Shown here in pieces: positions 1 to 4,993 of a stretch of 6,353 nucleotides of DNA. Under the pieces are notes generated by a model. The model did no database searches, was not told where the DNA came from, and saw only the letters and a program-made list of their open reading frames with translations. The DNA comes from Xanthobacteraceae bacterium (GTDB lineage Bacteria; Pseudomonadota; Alphaproteobacteria; Rhizobiales; Xanthobacteraceae), in contig JASHRR010001103.1 of assembly GCA_030037185.1 (NCBI GenBank), positions 1 through 6,353 on the forward strand, given 5' to 3'. Both the position numbers and the translations under genes were made by a program. How positions within the stretch are numbered: position 1 is the first letter of the stretch; every line of letters begins with the position of its first letter.

Positions 1-1
1 A

Positions 2-193
2 TACGAAAAAGAAAAACGCCGCGCGCGAGACCTCCACCCCAATGATTCCCACGCCTACACGGACGAGAAGGCAGCGTGGGTGCAAGTTATGGAGGCCAAA
101 GCAGTCACGTGGTTCGCCGAACAGCGGCGGGACTCCCCAGGCGTGATTGAGAGCTTCGCCACCGACTGCGCCGGTCTCTTGTTCCGCCGTTAG
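2..193 (+). CDS. 3' end of an unrecognised protein (partial)
   Basis: An open frame enters from the left edge and stops at TAG 191-193, giving the last 63 residues of a protein (YEKEKRRARDL...AGLLFRR). The piece is hydrophilic and highly charged, contains two tryptophans, and looks helical; there is no membrane segment or motif that I recognise. Third codon positions are mostly G or C, as expected for a real gene here. The stop lies seven bases before a perfect 7-bp hairpin and 52 bases from the end of the convergent acetyltransferase gene, a plausible convergent arrangement. The minus strand is also open to the left edge, but only because the acetyltransferase frameshift carries its frame past the normal stop, so I favour this + strand reading. 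The function is unknown. Confidence 0.5.
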   Translation, partial: YEKEKRRARDLHPNDSHAYTDEKAAWVQVMEAKAVTWFAEQRRDSPGVIESFATDCAGLLFRR

Positions 194-199
194 CTTCCG

Positions 200-217
200 C
201 TGGACCCAATGGTCCAG
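200..217. terminator. Hairpin between convergent genes, possible bidirectional terminator
   Basis: CTGGACC (200-206) and GGTCCAG (211-217) form a perfect 7-bp stem with a CAAT loop. It sits between the stop of the left-edge gene (193) and the restored stop of the acetyltransferase (246). There is no T-run on either side, so intrinsic termination is not assured; position and symmetry are the only support. Confidence 0.35.
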
Positions 218-245
218 TCGGATCAAGAACTGACCACGGCGCCCA

Positions 246-799
246 TCAATCTCTCGGCGCAGGTTCAGGGTGGGGCGTGAGCGGGAGGGCCATGAGCACT
301 TCGTCGTAGTATCGCTTCCGACCTTCAGCGCCCGACGCTCGAGCCCGTATTCCTTGAATCCGGCCGCGCTATAAAGGCGACGAGCGGCGTGGTTTGAAGT
401 CACCACAGTCAAACAAACTTCTTCGACCAGAGTCCGCGCATGCCCCACCACCTGCTGCACGAGGGCGGCGGCCAGTCCAGTCCCGCGCGCTTCGGGCCGG
501 ACATACATCCCCACCAACACGCCCTTATGCCGCAGTTTGACGGCGTCGTGCACTCGGAGACCTGCTACGCCGACGAGCCGCGAACTGTTCACCCAGCCAC
601 CGAAGACGGTGCTCGTTTCCAGACGCGCGGCCCACCATGAAAGTGGCTTGTCGGCCTCGTGCTCCCATGAAGACGCGAAGGCTCCTGGATGACCTTTCAA
701 GCCTTCAAGGCGCAGACTGCGATAGTCCGCAACATCGCTCGTCCCGAGACGACGCACTTTGAGGAAAATTGGCGAAGCGGAAGCGACGGGCTTGGTCAT
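246..799 (-). pseudogene. GNAT-family N-acetyltransferase with one frameshift
   Basis: Read from ATG 799 on the minus strand, this encodes a GCN5-related N-acetyltransferase, a family that moves an acetyl group from acetyl-CoA to an amine; the substrate cannot be told. PGAFASSWEHE lies at residues 39-49. The acetyl-CoA binding motif is RPEARGTGLA at 101-110, fitting R-x-x-G-x-A. The second conserved block is NHAARRLYSAAGF at 136-148. After Ser162 (codon 316-314) the frame loses the family ending and stays open to the window edge. Resuming one base over at 311 restores YYDEVLMALPL and a stop at 246. With one base restored near 311-313 the protein is about 184 residues, a normal GNAT length. 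Motifs are intact, so the gene is freshly broken or the base is a sequence error. No strong ribosome binding site is visible. Confidence 0.8.
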
Positions 800-805
800 G
801 ACGTT

Positions 806-834
806 CGTATAACTGTGTTTATACGCGCGCGCAA
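806..834 (-). promoter_or_regulatory. Possible acetyltransferase promoter with overlapping palindromic operator
   Basis: CGTATAA (806-812) and TTATACG (819-825) form a perfect 7-bp inverted repeat with a 6-bp spacer, ending 6 bp before the acetyltransferase ATG at 799. On the minus strand, TATACG (811-806) could serve as a -10 box, with TTGCGC (834-829) as a weak -35 at 17-bp spacing. Transcription would then start at or next to the ATG, giving a leaderless mRNA and explaining the lack of a clear ribosome binding site. A repressor bound at the palindrome would block this promoter. This is inference from spacing and symmetry. Confidence 0.35.
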
Positions 835-1499
835 ACGGTCGCCTTTCGGTAATGGCGACGCCCACCCGGCAGGTGTGGTCTGCTTCTGAAGCGGAAGGGT
901 TTACCGCATCAAAGGGGCGCCCCCTATCGCTGCCTGGGGAAAGTGATGGAAGCCCGAAACGGGCGGCCGGTTACGCTATGGGCGGGCGAATACCGAAGTC
1001 CACCAGGGTGGTTTTCATGCTACGCTCGATTGCCAATTATGAACTATAAGCGGGGTGCAAAAATGACCAAGTCGGAAATGATTGTTCTGTTTAGCCCGCG
1101 AAACCGACTGGAAGCAGGCGGGAGTTACCTATTACTTACAAGACAGTGGCAGAAATGATGACATAGCCGCACATGATTCACAGAGAATGGCCTTGTCAAA
1201 ATGAGTTCGGTGAGAGGCCTTGCGCGCAGATCTTGGGGGACGCCTTTGGCTGACAGAGGCTGCTGCCGTCCATCGGGTGTCTTTCGACCATGCTTTACCC
1301 ACCCTGACACGACTTCACGCGCCCGAAATTGTCGAGGCGACGGGTCCCAATATGAGCGGGTCCCTTCTCACCCATCGCATGTCAACCTGCGCCAACCAAG
1401 TCGCTCGTAGAACGGCACCATTTCGGGCGCGCAAAACAGCGCACCGATATCGAAGGCTCACCTGGCGGCAAAATGGACCCCTCCGGTCCCGCTGCGGGC
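835..1499. other. Long stretch without a convincing gene
   Basis: No open frame here reads like an intact protein. Three short perfect hairpins occur: the palindrome GGGGCGCCCC (914-923), GCCCG-AAA-CGGGC (952-964) and CCACC-AG-GGTGG (1000-1011). A 31-codon frame from ATG 1063 (MTKSEMIVLFSPRNRLEAGG...) has no good ribosome binding site and is not claimed. At 1319-1339 a + strand frame reads APEIVEA after TLTRLH, which resembles a helix found in some resolvase-type recombinases but is too short to call. The stretch is best seen as eroded intergenic DNA. Confidence 0.5.
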
Positions 1500-1522
1500 G
1501 ACAGACCGCCCCGGCAGCAAGG

Positions 1523-1800
1523 TATGGTGCCGAACCCGCGCCGCTTCGGCGGAGACACCGGCGGCCCTTCTCACTCGGTCCAGCTCATGGTGAAAGTGTC
1601 GTCACCTGTCCGCCAATCGCGTCACGACGCTGAGCATATTTTTGGCGTGATGATTAACCTTCGCGCATGAGGAAATGCTCCCGTTCCTCGCGGTCCTTGC
1701 GTTCGGTAATGTCCGCGAGGGTGCCAACGATGCCCCGCGACGTGTCGCTCGGGGCGGGCCCCTCGAAATAAGCAAGCCCTCTGCCGTCGGACGAAGCGGC
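1523..1800 (-). pseudogene. Broken HWE-type sensor histidine kinase remnant
   Basis: Minus-strand pieces in different frames match successive parts of a PAS-HWE histidine kinase, which autophosphorylates on histidine in two-component signalling. First, DGRGLAYFEGPAP and GIVGTLADITERKDR look like the end of a PAS domain and its PAC tail. Next, HFLMRE continues across a one-base insertion at 1659 into VNHHAKNMLSVVTRLADR, the phospho-acceptor H box (usual form REVNHRAKN). After another frame change, TFTMSWTE and EGPPVSPPKRRGFGT (about 1597-1526) match the end of the ATPase domain, W-x-E-x-GGP-V-x-P-x-RRGFG, with an in-frame TGA at 1573-1571 in the middle. The N box (HELATNAAKYGAL-like) is absent, so roughly 100 residues are deleted between H box and GF box. 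It cannot make a working kinase. Family assignment is from recognisable motifs; the exact ends are uncertain. Confidence 0.65.
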
Positions 1801-1960
1801 AGTCGCCGAGGTCGACACCCTCATGGTGGAGCTTCGACGAGCCGCCGCCAGGCGACAGGTGGCGGAGCAAGACCTGCAGGCGAGTGAAGATCACTGCAGG
1901 CGAGTAATGATCAGCTGCAGGCGGGCAAAGATCGTCGTCAAATTGCCCTCAACTCTCCCA
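1772..1960 (+). pseudogene. Coiled-coil fragment with heptad repeats, frameshifted
   Basis: After TAA 1769-1771 a + strand frame reads ASPLPSDEAAVAEVDTLMVE and continues as an alanine- and arginine-rich helix to AEQDLQASEDH. One missing base at about 1893 then breaks it. In the next frame it continues LQASNDQ, LQAGKDR, RQIALN, so the repeat unit is a seven-residue heptad. Coiled coils of this LQA-x-(N/E)-(D/E)-x type link domains in CheR/PAS hybrid kinases, which would fit a second signalling gene joined head to head with the HWE kinase remnant. No globular domain is left, so the parent cannot be named and chance helical character in GC-rich DNA is a real alternative. Confidence 0.3.
1874..1935. 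repeat. Three imperfect 20/21-bp tandem repeats
   Basis: Units begin with CTGCAGGCG at 1874, 1894 and 1915. The first is 20 bp and the other two 21 bp; the first two share CTGCAGGCGAGT and differ mainly in the middle. A 21-bp period equals seven codons, which fits a coding heptad repeat that has lost one base in the first unit. Three copies without spacers is not a CRISPR pattern. Confidence 0.75.
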
Positions 1961-2180
1961 AAGTGGTCGGACCTTGTGCCGCCTGACCAACCGAGCGTGC
2001 GATTAGCCGGCCGGGCGATGAGGCCAAGGTGACCACCAGCGCAAATGCCGCTAACGCCGTGAAGACGATGGTCCACCACAGCTCCCAAACCCCCCCGAGC
2101 AGGGCCGCCGGGGCCTCTTCGCTCACTGACCCAGCAAAGAGCAGATGGGCGGATGGGTGACGTCGAGCCTGAAGGCCCAA
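1938..2180 (-). CDS. Possible small membrane protein, unrecognised
   Basis: An 80-codon minus-strand frame starts at ATG 2180 and stops at 1938. Residues about 33-53 (LWWTIVFTALAAFALVVTLA) form one clear membrane segment, preceded by SEEAPAALLGGVWE and followed by a basic stretch (PGRLIARSVGQ). This resembles the first transmembrane helix of cytochrome c oxidase subunit II-like proteins, where an acidic or polar lead runs into LWW, but there is no copper-binding domain behind it, so at best this is an N-terminal fragment. It would be transcribed divergently from the sigma-54-controlled gene at 2330. No strong ribosome binding site was seen. It may be a shadow frame; confidence is low. Confidence 0.3.
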   Translation of the reverse strand: MGLQARRHPSAHLLFAGSVSEEAPAALLGGVWELWWTIVFTALAAFALVVTLASSPGRLIARSVGQAAQGPTTLGELRAI

Positions 2181-2229
2181 TCAAATTCAACTCTTTGGCT
2201 TTGAGATAATTTTGTCAGCGTTGTGGAAC

Positions 2230-2244
2230 TGGCACGCTGCTTGC
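2230..2244 (+). promoter_or_regulatory. Sigma-54 (RpoN) -24/-12 promoter
   Basis: TGGCAC (2230-2235), five bases (GCTGC), then TTGC (2241-2244) match the RpoN consensus TGGCAC-N5-TTGC at every fixed position, with the preferred G after TGGCAC and a pyrimidine before it. The -24 GG is at 2231-2232 and the -12 GC at 2243-2244. Transcription should start near 2255, leaving a leader of about 75 nt before the ATG at 2330. Such promoters need an AAA+ activator bound upstream; I could not identify its site, and no activator gene is in the window. Confidence 0.8.
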
Positions 2245-2285
2245 GTCGTGAGCTCCCGTTGCGTTGCAACCGAACGTTTCGAGGC

Positions 2286-2303
2286 GCCGTATTGCGATAC
2301 GGC
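2286..2303 (+). promoter_or_regulatory. Perfect hairpin in the mRNA leader of the exported-protein gene
   Basis: GCCGTAT (2286-2292) and ATACGGC (2297-2303) pair perfectly across a TGCG loop, about 30 nt after the predicted sigma-54 start and 15 nt before the ribosome binding site. It leaves that site free, so it may protect the mRNA 5' end or serve as a protein-binding site. Its role is inferred. Confidence 0.45.
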
Positions 2304-2318
2304 TAGCATCGAAAAGAC

Positions 2319-2322
2319 GAGG
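2319..2322 (+). promoter_or_regulatory. Ribosome binding site fixing the start at 2330
   Basis: GAGG is followed by a 7-nt spacer to ATG 2330. This decides against the in-frame TTG at 2264. Confidence 0.7.
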
Positions 2323-2329
2323 AAACGGT

Positions 2330-3385
2330 ATGACGCGTAAATTGAAGACGGCTCCCGCCAGTGCGGTGCGTCGTGGCGCAAACAACTTCGACGCCTCGCG
2401 CGTGGTCATGGGCGCGGTTGCCGCCGGGGTCGGCATTTCAGCCGCGGTGATACCCGGCACCGGGCAAACGGTCGAACCCGCCGCTACATCAGCCGGTAGC
2501 GGTATACAAATGGCCGCATCGATCCCGGATCTCTCTGGCATGTGGGGCCACCCCTTTCTCTGGCCGAGTTTCGTCTCGCCGCTATCGGGGCCTGGTCCGT
2601 TGGTGAACAAGTCGCGCCGCAGGCAAACTTTCGGCGCAGACGGGCCGCTTGCACCGGGCACGGACGTGTTCGTAAGCAACAATAACCAGCTTGTCGCCGA
2701 TTATAGCAATCCGATCTTGAAGCCCAGCGCGGCGGAAGCCGTGAAGAAACACGGCGAAAGTGAATTGAGCGGCGCGGGGACACCGACCCCCGGCAACCAG
2801 TGTTGGCCCCAACCTCTGCCCTATATCTTTTGGAATTTTGGTGTGCTGATGCTCCAGCAGGCGGACAAGATCACAATCGTGTACGACGAGGATCACGAGG
2901 TCCGCCACGTGCGCCTGAACCAGCCCCACCCCGCGCAGGTGACGCCGTCCTGGTATGGGGATTCCGTCGGCCACTACGAAGGCGACACGCTGGTCATCGA
3001 TACTGTTGGCATCAAAGCGGAGCGGCCGTTCGCCATGGTCGATACGTTCGGCACGCCCTACACGCAGGCTCTGCACGTGGTGGAACGTTACCGGCTCCTC
3101 GATTATGAAGCTGCGAAAGAGGGGCAAGAGCGGGCCGTAAAGGAGGTTTGGCGCATCCCCGGACCCGCGGAAGGCTGGGCACCCGATCCGAATTACAGGG
3201 GCAAGGGGCTTCAGCTTAATTTCACGATCGTGGATGACGGTGTCTTCACGATGCCCTGGTCCGCGACCGTAACGTATCGGCGCCCATTGGCGACCGAGTG
3301 GCCAGAAAACGTCTGCGCCGAAAACACCCAATGGCACCCAGGAACGTACGCCGCGGTCCCGGTGGCGGAAAAGCCGGATTTCTGA
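2330..3385 (+). CDS. Exported protein of unknown function (GHYEGDTLVIDT family)
   Basis: This 351-residue protein has a basic N-terminus, then a hydrophobic segment at about 25-43 (VVMGAVAAGVGISAAV), consistent with export or membrane anchoring. The mature part has the recognisable layout of a widespread uncharacterised family: PDLSGMWG at 66-73, CWPQPLPYIF at 158-167, a long beta-rich core with GHYEGDTLVIDT at 214-225, HVVERYRL at 249-256 and TMPW at 307-310. Cys158 and Cys329 could form a disulfide. I know no established reaction for the family. The start at ATG 2330 is chosen because GAGG (2319-2322) lies seven bases upstream; an upstream TTG at 2264 would translate the leader hairpin and has no such site. 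A sigma-54 promoter precedes it, so expression probably depends on a specific signal and activator. It is alone on its strand, intact, and flanked by degraded sequence. Confidence 0.9.
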   Translation: MTRKLKTAPASAVRRGANNFDASRVVMGAVAAGVGISAAVIPGTGQTVEPAATSAGSGIQMAASIPDLSGMWGHPFLWPSFVSPLSGPGPLVNKSRRRQTFGADGPLAPGTDVFVSNNNQLVADYSNPILKPSAAEAVKKHGESELSGAGTPTPGNQCWPQPLPYIFWNFGVLMLQQADKITIVYDEDHEVRHVRLNQPHPAQVTPSWYGDSVGHYEGDTLVIDTVGIKAERPFAMVDTFGTPYTQALHVVERYRLLDYEAAKEGQERAVKEVWRIPGPAEGWAPDPNYRGKGLQLNFTIVDDGVFTMPWSATVTYRRPLATEWPENVCAENTQWHPGTYAAVPVAEKPDF

Positions 3386-3430
3386 GCAGGAAAAGCAAGC
3401 GGATTTAAAATCGCGGTAGGACGGGTCGGG

Positions 3431-3451
3431 CGCGGCGGTCACGATGCCGCG
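3431..3451. terminator. GC-rich hairpin after the exported-protein gene
   Basis: CGCGGC (3431-3436) and GCCGCG (3446-3451) pair across a 9-nt loop, 45 nt after the stop at 3385. There is no T-run, and the right arm overlaps the start of the next (broken) reading frame, so termination is only a possibility. Confidence 0.25.
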
Positions 3452-3638
3452 TGGCGGACGCAGGCCAGGTGCCGGGCGCAAGCCCGCTGAACAAACGCAT
3501 GATCGAGGCCGTCAAGCACATGGGGCCGGTCGGCGAACGCGCAATCGCCGTGCTGCATGGAAAGCTCCGGAGTGCCATGGAGCTGTCGCATCCAGGCTGC
3601 CTCGCTTAGCTGATCGTGCTTTCGGGCGCGCTCTGTAG
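3444..3638 (+). pseudogene. Frameshifted small phage/terminase-like protein remnant
   Basis: ATG 3444 begins MPRGGRRPGAGRKP, the basic glycine/arginine start typical of small phage-related proteins such as terminase small subunit-like proteins. Three frames must be joined to keep family-like sequence. Frame 1 continues from about 3490 as NKRMIEAVKHMGPVGERAIA and then VLHGKLR. Frame 2 gives RIQAASL from 3587. The original frame resumes with ADRAFGRAL and stops at 3638. The order fits the pattern GRRPGAGRKP...NKR-x-IEA...ARVQAA-x-LLDRAYGR. The direct frame is open for 64 codons, but its middle (EQTHDRGRQAHG...) has no such character, so this is a pseudogene or an error-rich stretch. A working version would probably bind DNA. 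No other phage gene is beside it. Confidence 0.45.
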
Positions 3639-4124
3639 TGAGTAAGCTTTGAAGTGATGCGCCGGCTTAACAAGCAGGCCCTGCTGCTCCCAACTGCCCG
3701 ACCTGTGGCGAGCGTATGGAGCACCCGCTGGCCATCAACAGCGCCGAGTTTCGAGGGCGAGCGCTGGCGGACTTGGCTCGCCGTTCGAGGACACCCCCCG
3801 GCCACGGGCGCTATCTCAGAGCTGCAACGAGCAACGGATCCTAATCCGGTGCGCGCGCCGGAGCCGCCGGTCGGCGACATGGGTGCCGTCTATCTGTTCG
3901 AGCCAGCGGCGCCTCGGCCGGCTCTTCGCCGACCGCTCCGACAGCTCCTGACCGGCACGCCGGTGACCGTGGGGTCATTCGTGGGGCGTACTTAGTGACC
4001 GAACAGAAGAGGTCTGAAGGCGCTGAGTCCGCTCCGCAGTTACCCGGTCAGCGGCTGTTCGTTATCTGTAGCCCGCGGGGTAACACACCTTGAGATCCCC
4101 AGCGGTCAGCCTTGCCGTGACACT
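3639..4124. other. Stretch without a supported gene
   Basis: A + strand frame is open at 3654-3995 but its composition (proline- and arginine-rich, no hydrophobic core) reads like a shadow. A different frame at about 3695-3835 gives CPTCGERMEHPLAINSAEF, with a Cys-x2-Cys pair that hints at a zinc ribbon; it has no matching second pair and no start, so it is not called. Nothing else is recognised here. Confidence 0.5.
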
Positions 4125-4139
4125 GCGCTCAGTGAGCGC
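4125..4139. repeat. 15-bp palindrome
   Basis: GCGCTCA (4125-4131), one central G, and TGAGCGC (4133-4139) form a perfect inverted repeat. It lies immediately downstream of the minus-strand ribbon-helix-helix frame that stops at 4142, so it may be a terminator hairpin or a protein-binding site. There is no T-run. Confidence 0.4.
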
Positions 4140-4141
4140 GG

Positions 4142-4378
4142 CTAATTCCTCATCAGATCGGTTACGCTATAGCCAAGGTGCAATGCCGGCCGGTCAAGCT
4201 GGTCACGCGCTTGAGTGCTGACGCACGTCGTAAGGCGCACCTTGTCGCTGTCGGGGATCGCGATAGCGTCGCCGCTTCTCAGCACTGGCCAGGGGGCATG
4301 GCAAAACCCGAGTTTCGAGCGGTATCGGCTACCAGCAGGACTGTGCCGGGCAATTCGATCGTGCGAGATTCCCGGCAC
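4142..4378 (-). pseudogene. Possible ribbon-helix-helix DNA-binding protein fragment
   Basis: In this 78-codon minus-strand frame only residues about 44-77 look like a known fold: DKVRLTTCVSTQARDQLD, then a short gap and ALHLGYSVTDLMRN. The pattern of a beta strand (VRLTTCVS), a helix (QARDQLDRPALHLG), a turn and a helix starting SVTDLMR is that of CopG/Arc-type ribbon-helix-helix regulators, often antitoxins or plasmid copy-control proteins. The frame stops just after DLMRN, where homologues usually continue RELI or similar, so the second helix is short. The first 43 residues have no family character. I read it as a truncated gene. No partner toxin is visible. Confidence 0.35.
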
Positions 4379-4441
4379 AAGGCGTAGAACGTCAGCTTAT
4401 CTAGGAGGACCTGACCAACTGCGGGGCAGTTTAGTCTCAAA

Positions 4442-4895
4442 GTGACCGTGCAGCGAGGCAAGCTGCCATTCCAGCGGGTGAGAGTCCCGCCAACAGAGGA
4501 GATAAGTCCCTGTTGTAGTCATATCCAGCGACGGGGAGGGAGACCGATCCGTCGAAAGCCTGGAAGTAAAAGTCCCCGAGGGCTGGGGCGTCCCAGTCCG
4601 ATCCGTGCAGGGGGGCAAGCAGCCTGGCAGGCCGCAGCGAAGCGAACCAGTGAAGCCACGAAATGAGACTCCCGCGTGGAACGGATTGCGGGAATGTTGG
4701 GAGTGCCGAGCCGGTGGTCATTCGGCGAAGGCCATGTCGGCATCGAAGTTTTGGACCATATCGATGTCGGACTCCCCGGGGTCGGAGAGGACGGCATGCC
4801 AGGAAGGAATGAGCAGTGAAAGCCCGTCATGCCGCGAGCGACATAACGGGCTCTGGACTAAACCGCTTTGCGGTAGTGACTCGTGGCAAGGTCCG
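4442..4895 (+). ncRNA. Candidate structured RNA leader upstream of the recombinase-IS91 unit
   Basis: About 450 nt contain no protein-like frame on either strand but a dense run of perfect stem-loops: GCAGC/GCTGC (4450-4466), GCGGG/CCCGC with loop TGAGAGT (4474-4490), CAACAG/CTGTTG (4491-4515), CGACGG/CCGTCG (4529-4554), CTGGG/CCCAG (4583-4596), ACTCCC/GGGAGT (4668-4704), GCCGA/TCGGC (4705-4726), CATCG/CGATG (4741-4766), AGCCCGT/ACGGGCT (4821-4852) and ACCGC/GCGGT (4862-4874). Purine-rich single-stranded loops (GAAG, GAAA, AAGTCCC) join them, as in large folded RNAs such as group II introns. No reverse transcriptase and no domain V helix is present, so it is not a complete group II intron. 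It may be a regulatory leader, an RNA working with the recombinase or transposase, a terminal DNA structure of the element, or an intron relic. Its strand is assumed from the downstream genes. Confidence 0.45.
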
Positions 4896-4939
4896 GTGCA
4901 ACCTCGCTGATCTTCCTGCATTCCCGATGAAGCTCGAAT

Positions 4940-4980
4940 GCGACACCCTCAAGGCGCTGCTTGCAGCGCTTTCGTGTCGC
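4940..4980 (+). promoter_or_regulatory. Nested hairpin directly abutting the recombinase ribosome binding site
   Basis: The outer arms GCGACAC (4940-4946) and GTGTCGC (4974-4980) are perfect. Inside, AAGGCGCTG (4951-4959) pairs with CAGCGCTTT (4964-4972) over nine positions with one G-T pair and a CTTG loop. The structure ends one base before AAAGGAG, so as RNA it could control ribosome access; as DNA it could be a binding or recombination site for the recombinase. There is no T-run, so a simple terminator is less likely. Confidence 0.6.
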
Positions 4981-4987
4981 AAAGGAG
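4981..4987 (+). promoter_or_regulatory. Ribosome binding site of the recombinase
   Basis: AAAGGAG lies six bases before ATG 4994. It selects this start over the in-frame ATG at 4961, which falls inside the hairpin. Confidence 0.8.
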
Positions 4988-4993
4988 CTTCTC

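Noticed and set aside
440..640. 66-codon + strand frame
   Set aside because: Antisense to the acetyltransferase core, which has clear GNAT motifs.
968..979. CGGTTACGCTAT repeated at 4159-4170 as possible element ends
   Set aside because: A single 12-bp match is about what chance gives in a window of this size, and the flanks do not match.
1220..1633. 137-codon + strand frame
   Set aside because: Its second half is arginine-rich, low in hydrophobic residues and antisense to the kinase GF box; only the short APEIVEA piece is of any note.
1874..1935. CRISPR array or iterons
   Set aside because: Only three directly adjoining units with no spacers; the 21-bp period suits a coding heptad.
2264..2329. 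Upstream TTG start for the exported protein
   Set aside because: No ribosome binding site, and it would translate the leader hairpin; ATG 2330 has GAGG at the right distance.
2582..3481. 299-codon open frame on the minus strand
   Set aside because: It is antisense to the exported-protein gene, whose start site, promoter and family motifs are clear; the minus frame shows no motif.
4442..4960. Complete group II intron
   Set aside because: The folded region resembles intron domain I in style, but no reverse transcriptase, no domain V hairpin and no clear intron ends were found.
4961..4993. Upstream ATG start for the recombinase
   Set aside because: It lies in the loop of the nested hairpin without a ribosome binding site; ATG 4994 follows AAAGGAG.
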